45,024 bases of DNA, taken from positions 1 to 45,024 of the forward strand of contig DASZKW010000012.1 of the NCBI GenBank assembly GCA_035552775.1, written 5' to 3'. The notes below the pieces were generated by a model that made no database searches, had not been told where the DNA came from, and saw only the letters and a program-made list of their open reading frames with translations. The DNA comes from DASZKW01 sp035552775. GTDB taxonomy: Bacteria > Actinomycetota > Acidimicrobiia > Acidimicrobiales > Palsa-688. The translations under genes and the position numbers were made by a program. Below, piece by piece: positions 17,086 to 24,861 of the stretch (positions are counted from its first letter, which is position 1; each line of letters begins with the position of its first letter).

Positions 17086-18025
17086 GTCGCCGGGCGAGGC
17101 CCTGCGCTGCCGGACCCCATCCGGGCGGCAGGCGACGCATCCCTGACGCCTTGAGGAACAATGCGACCATCCAGGGTCCGAGCACAGGCGAGCTGAGAAA
17201 TGTCGTTCCGCCCGTGATTGCCCGTCGGAACACGGGAATAGCCGAGGCGTAGTCGCCTTGGCGGTACCTCTCCACGGCCGCGTCGAAGTCCTCGCGCACG
17301 GCCAGAATCGCCTCGCCGACGCGCCGATCCGGTCCCCGGAGCGACTCGACGAAGCGCGCCAGCACGACCCGATTCACGTGGGCGTGATCGGCACCAGGCA
17401 CTTGGGCGGGATGCACCCGGTAGTCCATAACCAGGTTGGGGACGAGGGCGAATGGCCGGGGGTACGCCCGAAGGTTGATGTCCCGGTCCTCACAGCGGCG
17501 CAACGCTTCATCCCATCCCCTCAGTTCCCGCACCACCGACGTGCGCCACAGGAGCGCCGAGGGCGGCATGTTCCACCCAAACAGCAGTTCCCGCCAGACC
17601 GGGCGGTTCAGGCGCACCCGGGGATGCAAGTTGCGAACCGGCCCGCTAGAGGCGCCGAAGCGGGCAAACGCGCCGGCTGCTCCCGCTGCGGTCGGGTTCG
17701 CGGTCATTGCCGCCGCCAGGGTCGCCAGCGCGTCTGGGCGGAGAAGGTCGTCGTCGTCGAGGAACAACACCAGGGGGGTCTCGACATGGCCAAGGCCGAT
17801 GTTGCGGGCGGCCGAACCGCCTTGTCCCGGCTCCAGCCTCCAAGATCGGATCAGGGGATTGCGAAGGGTCTCCAGCCACTCCCCAGTCGAGTCCGACGAC
17901 GCGTCGTTGACTATTAGCACGCTGGCCGGGGGGAGGCGCTGGGCCATGACGCTGGCCACCGCCTCTCGCAGGTAGCCGACCCGGTTATGGGTGGGGATGA
18001 CGACCGTGATGAGCTCTGCGGTCAT
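17060..18025 (-). CDS. Glycosyltransferase family 2
   Basis: A 321-residue GT-A enzyme: LITVVIPTHNRVGYLREAV, SVLIVNDASSDSTGEWL, GGSAARNIGLGHVETPLV, metal-binding LFLDDDDLLRPDAL, and WDEALRRCEDRDINLRAY at the acceptor site. The last 100 residues contain a TPR-like stretch, AAVERYRQGDYASAIPVFRR, as seen in several GT2 enzymes of actinobacterial clusters. It is the last gene of the polymerase, chain-length, kinase operon (34-bp gap from the kinase). ATG start at 18025. Confidence 0.9.
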   Translation of the reverse strand: MTAELITVVIPTHNRVGYLREAVASVMAQRLPPASVLIVNDASSDSTGEWLETLRNPLIRSWRLEPGQGGSAARNIGLGHVETPLVLFLDDDDLLRPDALATLAAAMTANPTAAGAAGAFARFGASSGPVRNLHPRVRLNRPVWRELLFGWNMPPSALLWRTSVVRELRGWDEALRRCEDRDINLRAYPRPFALVPNLVMDYRVHPAQVPGADHAHVNRVVLARFVESLRGPDRRVGEAILAVREDFDAAVERYRQGDYASAIPVFRRAITGGTTFLSSPVLGPWMVALFLKASGMRRLPPGWGPAAQGLARRLTSRGHGA

Positions 18026-18059
18026 GCGTCGGAGAGGTAACGCTCGTCGGGGAAGGGCA

Positions 18060-18803
18060 CTAGCTTCGGGCGGCGACGTCGTTCCTGGCGTCGCGGACGC
18101 CCTTGGAGTCGCCGTGGGCGTACCTGAATCGAAGCGATCGCTCGCCGAGTTGGTTGAGAACCAAGCCCAGCAGGCGTGTCTGGCTCCGGATCAGGGACGC
18201 CTTTGCCTCCTGGACCGCGTTGATAGGGGTTCGGGCCGCCTCGACGACGAGAATGGCGCCAGCGGCCATGCGGCCGATGACCAAGGTGTCCGCCACCGGC
18301 AGCACGGGCGCCGTGTCGAGAAGCACGATGTCGGCCTGCTTGGCGAGGGACTTGAACAGCAACGACGTCTGGGTCGTCCCCAGCAACTCCGTCGGGTTGG
18401 GCACCACCTCCCCGGCGGCGAGGAAGTATAGGCCGCCCCCGTTGCCTGTCCCCCTCCGACCGGAATCGATGAACTGGAGGCTCTGCTGCAGCGAGTGACG
18501 CTCGCGGAGGACATCGACCACCCCGTGCTCGTTGTGGCCTCCGATCCAGCGATGGGCGTCGGGATGGCGCAAGTCCATGTCGACCAGTACCACCCGCAGG
18601 TTCGCCTGGCTGAGGCTCTGCGCCAGCCCTGCGCACGTTGCCGTCTTGCCCTCCCCGGCGCGCGCACTGGTCACGATGACTACCGGATTTGCCAGGTCGG
18701 TGAGCGATATGAGCAGGTTGGAGCGCAGGATGCGCATCGCCTCGCGGTTGGCGTCCGCTGAGATCCACCGGCTGGCCGCCCTCGATGACCTCGACCTAGC
18801 CAC
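18060..18803 (-). CDS. CpsD/CapB-like polysaccharide BY-kinase (ATPase)
   Basis: A 247-residue P-loop protein of the bacterial tyrosine-kinase family. Residues 19-34 (NREAMRILRSNLLISL) are the usual lead-in, then Walker A SARAGEGKTATCAGLA (46-61), Walker A' VLVDMDLRHPD and Walker B DIVLLDTAPVLPVAD. It works with the membrane Wzz-like protein encoded just upstream to set polymer length. The C-terminal tail has only one tyrosine (RFRYAHG), not the tyrosine cluster of CpsD/Wzc, so autophosphorylation may be weak or absent. The open frame reaches 18902 but would overlap the upstream gene by 107 bp; a GTG at 18803 overlaps by 8 bp and fits the domain, so I use it. Confidence 0.88.
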   Translation of the reverse strand: MARSRSSRAASRWISADANREAMRILRSNLLISLTDLANPVVIVTSARAGEGKTATCAGLAQSLSQANLRVVLVDMDLRHPDAHRWIGGHNEHGVVDVLRERHSLQQSLQFIDSGRRGTGNGGGLYFLAAGEVVPNPTELLGTTQTSLLFKSLAKQADIVLLDTAPVLPVADTLVIGRMAAGAILVVEAARTPINAVQEAKASLIRSQTRLLGLVLNQLGERSLRFRYAHGDSKGVRDARNDVAARS

Positions 18804-19572
18804 CGGGATCGTCCTCGAGAGCCGTATTTTCTTCAGCCGAGGGGAGGGCGACGACGGGAGGGGTGTCGGGAGGCCCGGTACCCGGGAGGTAAGGGAGGAC
18901 ACCGAGGACCGGCAACTCGAGGCGGCGCTCCGCGTCGTCGGGACTATTCAAGGTGACGTCGAGGTACTCGAGAAGAATGGCGAGTAAGACGGCGGCCAAC
19001 AGGCCGAAGATGGCGGCCGTGACCAGCCTGCTTCCGAGCCCGGTGCTCTGCGGCGAGGTGGGTAGTCCCGCCGGCTCGAAGACGTAAGCCGGAATCTCGG
19101 GAACGGCGCCCGCTGCGGCCGGGGCGGTGGGCGAAAGGGGGTTGACCTTTGCGACAAAGGCGTCCGCCACCCCGGTCGCCAACTCCTGCGCGACGGCTGG
19201 GTTGGGGTCGGTGACCGTGACGGTGAGAATTTGCGTATCGAGCGCCGGACTTGCCTTTGTTTCCGCCACCACCGTCCCGACTGCCCTGGGGGCGTGTGTG
19301 AGCGCTATGGCATCAGCGGCGATTGGCGCGCTGGCGATCAGGTCTGCGTAGGTCAGCATGAGGACCTGTAAGCCGGCCACCTGGTTGCCGGAGAGATTAG
19401 CGGGAAAGCTGGTGGTGGAGTACTGTCTCGGGCCGACGACAATCGTGCTTTGCGCGGTATAAAGCGACGTCCGCGGTGTGACTAGGTAAGCAACGCCGAG
19501 GGCCAAAACCACGGTCACGATGATCAGCAGCCACCGCCGAGCGACGATGGCGAGGTAGCGACGGAGTTCCAT
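18796..19572 (-). CDS. Wzz/CapA-like chain-length determinant membrane protein
   Basis: A 258-residue protein with an N-terminal LRRYLAIVARRWLLIIVTVV first membrane span, an extracytoplasmic domain (about residues 35-175) starting with YTAQSTIVVG, a proline-rich PEIPAYVFEPAGLPTSPQ just before the second span, and span 2 LVTAAIFGLLAAVLLAILL followed by a cytoplasmic tail with LPVLGVLPYLPG. This is the Wzz fold used to control glycan length, in the short form that pairs with a separate cytoplasmic BY-kinase. It lies between the polymerase and kinase genes, 22 bp after the former. Confidence 0.88.
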   Translation of the reverse strand: MELRRYLAIVARRWLLIIVTVVLALGVAYLVTPRTSLYTAQSTIVVGPRQYSTTSFPANLSGNQVAGLQVLMLTYADLIASAPIAADAIALTHAPRAVGTVVAETKASPALDTQILTVTVTDPNPAVAQELATGVADAFVAKVNPLSPTAPAAAGAVPEIPAYVFEPAGLPTSPQSTGLGSRLVTAAIFGLLAAVLLAILLEYLDVTLNSPDDAERRLELPVLGVLPYLPGTGPPDTPPVVALPSAEENTALEDDPGG

Positions 19573-19594
19573 GGGACCGGAGGTCGTCGCGCCC

Positions 19595-21133
19595 TCAGAC
19601 GCGAACTAGCAGGTGACTATATCGCCCGTCCGCTGCGCTCAGGTCGGGCTTGGCTGCGCCCAGGCACAGGCCAAGGCCCAGCCACACCGTCGTCGACACG
19701 GCGATGTTGGCCCAGACCGGAATCAACAGGCCGGCGATCGTCAAACCGAGACAGGCGCCCCGCCAACTCGAGACCGTCTCGTCCCCGGAACCGAGGGTGG
19801 CGCGGCCCATGCGGCGGTTGAGCACGATCGTGAGTCCACCGAAGGCGGCGAGAGATACCACGCCAGTTTCATTCCCGACTTGGAGGTAATAGTCCTCGGT
19901 GGTGAGGGTAGTGGAGACGTCGAAGCGGGTGCCGTTTCCCCCTCCGGTCCCGAGCCCCCGCCCCAGCGGCACGCGCACCAGGTCGGCAATGCCGGCCGAG
20001 GATCGCTGGACGTGCAGCTGAGCAGACTGGTCCTGGCCGTTTAGCGCCCCCAACGTCCGGGCCACCAGGCCCGTGCTCAAGGCGAACGGAGTCACCACCA
20101 ACAACCCCAAGGCGATGAGGAGTCCGAGGCGGATGCGTGCTCCCCGGTCGCGCTGGGGAAGAGGCCGCAGGGCGAGGAGGACCACGATGGCAGCAGCCAG
20201 GATGGCACTGCGCGTTTCGGTTAGCAAGATGCCGATGCTGATGGCGAGGGTCGTGGTGGCGGTGACGAAGCGGTGGGTGTTTGGGCGCAGGAGTCGTTCC
20301 ACGCCCACGGCGAACGCGGCGACCAGGTAGAAGCCACAGGCGAGCTGATCCACGAAAATTGAACCGATTCGAAGGAGCTCTTGTCCACGGAGCTGGCTGT
20401 AGATACGGATGTCTGCGATATTCGGGGGGATTTCTTTGAGCACCACGTGCTGATAGTTCGTTACCCCGAGGGTGCGCACGAGAAGGTGGTTCCAGGATGC
20501 GGAATCGACGAACTCATAGATACCGAGCACGGCGACGATGCCTCCGATGATCAGCACCGCCTGAGAAAATCGGGCTCGAAATCGTGGGTCGAGAGGCAGG
20601 TGGCGGACCGCCAGCAATACAAAAACGAATACGGTGTCATTGCGAAAGGCGGTATTGAGCGTGGGGCCGTCCGTCGGTGGGCCGATGGCGAAAGGACCGG
20701 CCGGATGTACGAACAGGTGGGGTAGGAGGCGGTAGAGGACGGCGATCAAGATGTAAACGAGACCCAGGAAATCGATGGCGTCGAGGCGCTGCCGGCTAGA
20801 CGCCATATGGCGAACCGCAGCGATAACGCAGCCGGCGACGGCTAGTTCTTTCCAGTAGCCGGCGTCACGGACGAGTGATGCTGACAGCCCGAGTTTGAAG
20901 GCGAACGAGAGCAGCATCAGCTGGAATGGCAACAAGACGGTCAGGGCCATGAGGCCCTTTTGAGGCCGGCGCGCTACTGCTACCACGAGACCGAACGCCA
21001 CCAGCAGGCCGATGCCGGCGTTGAGGCGGTCAGGCCGGTACTTGACGATCCCCGCCACCACGAAGGGAAGCACCCAGCCCCAACCCCCGCGGCGCAATCG
21101 CCGTTTCCCGCGGTGGGTGACGTTATCGATCAC
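19595..21133 (-). CDS. O-antigen ligase/polymerase family membrane protein (Wzy/WaaL-like)
   Basis: A polytopic protein of about 512 residues with eleven or so hydrophobic segments, for example LLVAFGLVVAVA, LLPFQLMLLSFAF and LGLLIALGLLVV. A long periplasmic loop with YEFVDSASWNHLLVRTLGV and TETRSAILAAAIVVLL precedes GRGLGTGGGNGTRFDV and TTEDYYLQVGNETGVVSL, which match the O-antigen ligase/polymerase family loop where the lipid-linked glycan is handled. The open frame extends to 21610, but the extra 159 residues are arginine- and proline-rich noise overlapping the divergent GT4. A GTG at 21133 is the better start. First gene of the four-gene operon. Ligase versus polymerase cannot be settled by sequence. 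Confidence 0.85.
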   Translation of the reverse strand: MIDNVTHRGKRRLRRGGWGWVLPFVVAGIVKYRPDRLNAGIGLLVAFGLVVAVARRPQKGLMALTVLLPFQLMLLSFAFKLGLSASLVRDAGYWKELAVAGCVIAAVRHMASSRQRLDAIDFLGLVYILIAVLYRLLPHLFVHPAGPFAIGPPTDGPTLNTAFRNDTVFVFVLLAVRHLPLDPRFRARFSQAVLIIGGIVAVLGIYEFVDSASWNHLLVRTLGVTNYQHVVLKEIPPNIADIRIYSQLRGQELLRIGSIFVDQLACGFYLVAAFAVGVERLLRPNTHRFVTATTTLAISIGILLTETRSAILAAAIVVLLALRPLPQRDRGARIRLGLLIALGLLVVTPFALSTGLVARTLGALNGQDQSAQLHVQRSSAGIADLVRVPLGRGLGTGGGNGTRFDVSTTLTTEDYYLQVGNETGVVSLAAFGGLTIVLNRRMGRATLGSGDETVSSWRGACLGLTIAGLLIPVWANIAVSTTVWLGLGLCLGAAKPDLSAADGRYSHLLVRV

Positions 21134-21268
21134 ATCCCACCCGCCGGGCACCCCTGCGACGATACCCGCGAGCGGCCGGCGGTGACCGCCGGGTACCGGC
21201 GAGTACGATGCGTCGGGTGCCGGGCTCCGCTGACTGCCCGGCGAGGACCGAGGCTGGCTGAGGTCGAG
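21134..21268. promoter_or_regulatory. Divergent promoter region with perfect 7-bp dyad
   Basis: 135 bp between the polymerase operon and the plus-strand GT4. A perfect inverted repeat CCGGCGG-TGA-CCGCCGG lies at 21176-21192. A TACGAT at 21204-21209 (plus) and a TATCGT read on the minus strand near 21161-21166 could be -10 elements; their -35 boxes would both fall on the GGTGACC at the dyad centre, spaced about 16-17 bp. This is a candidate pair of back-to-back promoters sharing one control site. Confidence 0.4.
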
Positions 21269-22399
21269 GTGAAGGGGCTTCTTTTCGCCACCCGTTGGGT
21301 GGATCCGTTGCAGACGATGACTGGTATAGGCCGGTACATGGTGGAGCTGACCCGTGCCCTTGCCGAAGCGGGTAAGGCGGAGGGTTGGCGTTACGACATC
21401 TGCGGTCCACGTGAGCGGGGTCGGCCCACGTGGCTTCCCGCGGGAGTCGGCTACCGGCCGGTTGCCGTAGGGCGCACTCCCCTCCGCCTGGCATGGGCTG
21501 CCATGAGCGCGCCGGCCCTCGAACGCTTTGTGGACGGATTTGATCTGGTACATCACCTCCACTCGTCGTCTCCCCTGCCGACGCGTCGTCCGTCGGTGGT
21601 CACCATCCATGACCTAATGCCCGTGCAGCACCCGGAGTGGTACAGCCCCGGCGTGGGGTGGGCGGCGCGGCGGGCCATGGGCCATATAGCGGAGGGCACC
21701 GGGCCGGTCATCGCCGACTCGCAGCACATTGCGAATCTGGTGTCGAGCGTCGGCGGCGTGAGCAGCACCCGGATAACCGTGATCCACCTGGCCGTCGGAG
21801 ACAACTTCCGCGAGCCGATCGATTCGTCCCGGATCGGCGCGGTCTGTTCAGGGCGGGGGGTCGAGCCGGGGGCCTTCCTGCTCGCCGTCGGAAACGTGTC
21901 GACCCGTAAGAACCTGGGGACGATCGTGCGCACCATGGCTCACCTGCGCGACCCTGGTATCCGTCTCCTTGTCGCCGGCCGCACGCACAGTGACACAGCT
22001 CGACTTCAGGCCGAAATCCAACGCCTTGGGTTGGGCGAGCGGGTGCGCTTCGCCGGATTCGTCGCCGATCGGGAGCTGCCGGCTCTCATGCGTGGAGCCG
22101 TGGCGCTGGTCCACCCCTCTGTCGACGAAGGTTTCGGGTTGCCACCCCTGGAAGCCATGGCAGCCGGCACGCCGGTAATCGCCGCATGCGCCGGATCGAT
22201 TCCCGAGATCGTCGGGGAGGCGGCGCTGCTTGTCGTCCCGGGCGACATCGGGGCCTGGGCCGACGCCGTGACCCGGGTGCGTGACGATCCCGACCTGCGG
22301 GCTCGCCTGTCCGCCGCGGGGCGAGCGCGCGCCGCAGATTTCACGTGGCATCGTACGGCCGAGCGAACCTTGGCCGTGCACCGTGCCGCTTTAGGCTGA
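21269..22399 (+). CDS. Glycosyltransferase family 4 (paralogue of the left-edge GT4)
   Basis: A 376-residue GT-B enzyme from a GTG at 21269. The N-terminal half carries MTGIGRYMVELTRAL, TIHDLMPVQHPEWYSPG and PVIADSQHIANL; the C-terminal half has FLLAVGNVSTRKNLGTIV, RVRFAGFVADRELPAL, and the donor-binding PSVDEGFGLPPLEAMAAGTP with the classic E(X7)E. It resembles mannosyltransferases of the D-mannosyl GT4 group. The frame is open to 20960, but the extension is antisense to the polymerase gene, while the GTG-AAG start aligns with the left-edge paralogue. It lies at the right border of the glycan island, convergent with hemY (8-bp gap). Confidence 0.92.
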   Translation: MKGLLFATRWVDPLQTMTGIGRYMVELTRALAEAGKAEGWRYDICGPRERGRPTWLPAGVGYRPVAVGRTPLRLAWAAMSAPALERFVDGFDLVHHLHSSSPLPTRRPSVVTIHDLMPVQHPEWYSPGVGWAARRAMGHIAEGTGPVIADSQHIANLVSSVGGVSSTRITVIHLAVGDNFREPIDSSRIGAVCSGRGVEPGAFLLAVGNVSTRKNLGTIVRTMAHLRDPGIRLLVAGRTHSDTARLQAEIQRLGLGERVRFAGFVADRELPALMRGAVALVHPSVDEGFGLPPLEAMAAGTPVIAACAGSIPEIVGEAALLVVPGDIGAWADAVTRVRDDPDLRARLSAAGRARAADFTWHRTAERTLAVHRAALG

Positions 22400-22406
22400 G
22401 GGGCCC

Positions 22407-23744
22407 CTAGGGAGCGGCCGATAGGGATCGGGCGGCCCTGCGTCCCGAGGCTATGCAGGCCGGGATCCCAGCGCCGCCGTAGCTGGCGCCGGCGAGGACG
22501 ACGTTCGGCGCCCGGCGGGCGAGGTCACCCTGCACCCGCTCGACGCGCTCAAGGTGGCCCACCCGGTACAGCGGGAACGAGCCCGGCCACCGGCTCACCC
22601 GCATCGCGACAGGGCCGGCGTGGGTCCCGAGGGCGTCGTTGACCTCGTCGACGAGACGGGCGACGAGGTCAGCGTCGCCGAGTCCCGGCGCCCGATCGTC
22701 GCCGTGGCGGCCGGCCGAGACCCGCAGCACGGTGACACCCGGACCGGACCACTGCGGCCACTTGTTGGAGCCGAAAGAGCACGCCGTCATCAGTTTTCCT
22801 TCGCCGGGAGGTACGAGAATCCCGTTGGCGCCCTCGGGCGAAGGGAGGTCGCGGCCTGAGAACGCCAAGGTGACCACGACCACAGACGTCGATTCCAGGT
22901 CACGTAGGTCGATGGGCGCCTGATCGCCGAGGATTCGGCTGGTTTCGGTGGCCCCGGTGGCGAGCACGACACCGCCGAAGGGCCCGTCCCCATCGACGTC
23001 GACCCTGCCGTCGGCGAGGATCCGCGCCCGCACGGCGCGCTGCGCGCGCACCCACGTGCCGGCGCCCACCAAGCGCTCCACCAGCCGGTCTACGACCCTA
23101 CCCACCCCCCCTCGGGGGGCGAGGAAGGCGGGGCCCGTCTCGGCGCCGGCCTGCTGGCGTCGCAGGCCCAGCAGAAGGCTGCGGGTTCCGTTTGCCGCGG
23201 CCAGCAGCTGAGGGACCGTCGCCGCCGCGCTGAGATCGTCGACCCTGGCGGCGTGGATGCCCCCGACGAGGGGCTCCACCAAGCGGCGTGTGACTTGGTC
23301 CCCGAAGCGTCGACCAACCAGCTCGGCCACAGCCACGTCGCCGGCGGACGGGCTGGAAGGGAGCACCAGGTCCAGGCCTGCCCGTACCAAGCCCAGCGGG
23401 GACAGTAGACGCGAGCGGAGCAACGGACCCATGGCGCGGGGCACGCCGAGCACCAGCCCCTCGGGAAGCGGCCGGAGGCGGCCGCCGGACCAGAGCAACG
23501 TGCGCCCGGCGGCGGGGGCCACCAGCTCCCCCGTCAACCCGAGCTCGGCGCACAACTCCACGGCCTCGGGTGTCCGGGTGATGAACGCGTCGGGCCCCTC
23601 GTCCACCCGGTGACCGCAGAAGTCGGTGGTGAGGATCTTGCCGCCGAGGCGGCCGGGCTCGAAGATCGTGACCTCGGCGCGTTCTTGCAGCTCCCACGCC
23701 GCCGCCAGACCGGCGATCCCTCCACCGATGACGGCTACTTTCAC
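22407..23744 (-). CDS. hemY: HemY-type protoporphyrinogen/coproporphyrinogen III oxidase
   Basis: A 445-residue FAD enzyme that oxidises a porphyrinogen to a porphyrin in heme synthesis. In actinobacteria this family works on coproporphyrinogen III (also called CgoX). The FAD motif VAVIGGGIAGLAAAWEL opens the protein, then FEPGRLGGKILTTDFCGHRVD and GPDAFITRTPEAVELC; the C-terminus has LAGASYGGAGIPACIASGR, the usual second FAD contact. The long 615-codon frame includes 170 codons that are antisense to hemE and lack family similarity. A GTG at 23744 overlaps the hemE stop as GTGA and gives a normal length, so I use it. Follows hemE in one operon. Confidence 0.95.
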   Translation of the reverse strand: MKVAVIGGGIAGLAAAWELQERAEVTIFEPGRLGGKILTTDFCGHRVDEGPDAFITRTPEAVELCAELGLTGELVAPAAGRTLLWSGGRLRPLPEGLVLGVPRAMGPLLRSRLLSPLGLVRAGLDLVLPSSPSAGDVAVAELVGRRFGDQVTRRLVEPLVGGIHAARVDDLSAAATVPQLLAAANGTRSLLLGLRRQQAGAETGPAFLAPRGGVGRVVDRLVERLVGAGTWVRAQRAVRARILADGRVDVDGDGPFGGVVLATGATETSRILGDQAPIDLRDLESTSVVVVTLAFSGRDLPSPEGANGILVPPGEGKLMTACSFGSNKWPQWSGPGVTVLRVSAGRHGDDRAPGLGDADLVARLVDEVNDALGTHAGPVAMRVSRWPGSFPLYRVGHLERVERVQGDLARRAPNVVLAGASYGGAGIPACIASGRRAARSLSAAP

Positions 23745-24781
23745 CGCGCGGTTTGGGCATGGACGAAGTCGACGATCGCGGCGAGCACCCCGGGGTCGGT
23801 CTGCGGAAGCACGCCGTGACCGAGATTGAAGATGTGGCCAGGGTGCTCGCCCGCCGCCGCCAGCACCTCCGCGGTCTTGGCCAGAGCCACCGCCGCGCCG
23901 GCCACGCAACAGGCTGGGTCCAGGTTGCCCTGTAGCGCGACGCCGGGACTGAGTCGGGCTCGGGCGGCGTCGAGTGGGACCCGCCAGTCGACGCCTACCA
24001 CGTCGGCGCCGGCCTCGCCGAGCAGCGCGAGCAGCTCTCCTGTGCCCACCCCGAAGTGGATCCGGGGCACATCCAGGTCGGCGATGCCCTCGAACACGCG
24101 GGTGCTGGCGGGTAGCACGAAACGGCGGTAGTCGGCGGGACTCAGCGTCCCGGCCCAGCTGTCGAAGACCTGGACGGCACTGGCGCCGGCGGCCACCTGG
24201 GCGCGAAGTGACGCCACCGCCATGTTCGCCAGATGGTCGAGAAGTGCGAACCACGTCGCCTGGTCGGTGTACATCAAGGTCTTGGTCCGCATGTAGTCGC
24301 GAGACGGTTTCCCCTCGATCAGGTAACTGGCCACCGTGAACGGCGCGCCGGCGAAGCCGATCAGGGGGACGGCCAACTCCTTGACGACCATGCGCACGGC
24401 GTCGAGGACATAGGAGATGTCGGTCTCCGGCTCGAGGTCACGCAGGCGGCGGAGGTCGGCGGCGCCCGCGAACGGCGCCTCGACGACTGGCCCGACACCG
24501 GGTCGCACGTCCACCCCGAACCCGATGGCGGACACGGGGACCACGATGTCGGAGAAGATGATGGCGGCATCCACCCCGTAGCGGCGCACCGGTTGAAGGG
24601 TGGCCTCGGCCGCCACCTCCGGGTCGCGGATCGCGTCGAGGATGCTGCCCGAGCCCCGCAGGGCCCGGTATTCGGGCAGCGACCGGCCCGCCTGGCGCAT
24701 GAACCACACCGGGGTGCGGGGGACCGCTCGGCGCCGGCAGGCCCCGAGGAAAGGGTCGGCTCGGTCGATCGCCGCAGGCAC
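23741..24781 (-). CDS. hemE: Uroporphyrinogen decarboxylase
   Basis: A 346-residue enzyme that removes four carboxyl groups from uroporphyrinogen III to give coproporphyrinogen III. Family marks: TPVWFMRQAGRSLPEYRAL (substrate-binding Arg pair, Ser at the position that is Tyr in many proteobacteria), IIFSDIVVPVSAIGFGVD with the catalytic Asp, GFAGAPFTVASYLIEG, VFDSWAGTLSP and the C-terminal GHIFNLGHGVLPQTDP. Start is a GTG at 24781, 80 bp from the divergent helD gene. It is coupled by a GTGA overlap to hemY, so consecutive steps of the heme route are co-translated. Confidence 0.97.
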   Translation of the reverse strand: MPAAIDRADPFLGACRRRAVPRTPVWFMRQAGRSLPEYRALRGSGSILDAIRDPEVAAEATLQPVRRYGVDAAIIFSDIVVPVSAIGFGVDVRPGVGPVVEAPFAGAADLRRLRDLEPETDISYVLDAVRMVVKELAVPLIGFAGAPFTVASYLIEGKPSRDYMRTKTLMYTDQATWFALLDHLANMAVASLRAQVAAGASAVQVFDSWAGTLSPADYRRFVLPASTRVFEGIADLDVPRIHFGVGTGELLALLGEAGADVVGVDWRVPLDAARARLSPGVALQGNLDPACCVAGAAVALAKTAEVLAAAGEHPGHIFNLGHGVLPQTDPGVLAAIVDFVHAQTAR

Positions 24782-24820
24782 CCGGCCACGTTACCGGTGG
24801 TGCCGCGGAGGGCATCGGGC

Positions 24821-24848
24821 TTGCACAGCCGCCGGGCAGCCCTAGAGT
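24821..24848 (+). promoter_or_regulatory. Candidate promoter of helD
   Basis: TTGCAC (24821-24826) and TAGAGT (24843-24848) are separated by 16 bp, a fair match to the primary sigma consensus. The predicted transcription start lies within about 8 bp of the ATG at 24862, so the message would be nearly leaderless, which also explains the absence of a ribosome binding site there. The 80-bp gap 24782-24861 must also hold the hemE promoter on the other strand. Confidence 0.55.
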
Positions 24849-24861
24849 TGTCTCCCTCCTC

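Noticed and set aside
20960..21268. N-terminal extension of the plus-strand GT4 to 20960
   Set aside because: It is antisense to the polymerase-like gene and the paralogue starts at the GTG-AAG equivalent to 21269.
22407..24254. A 615-codon frame for hemY starting at 24254
   Set aside because: The first 170 codons are antisense to hemE and have no family similarity; the GTG at 23744 gives normal length and a GTGA overlap.
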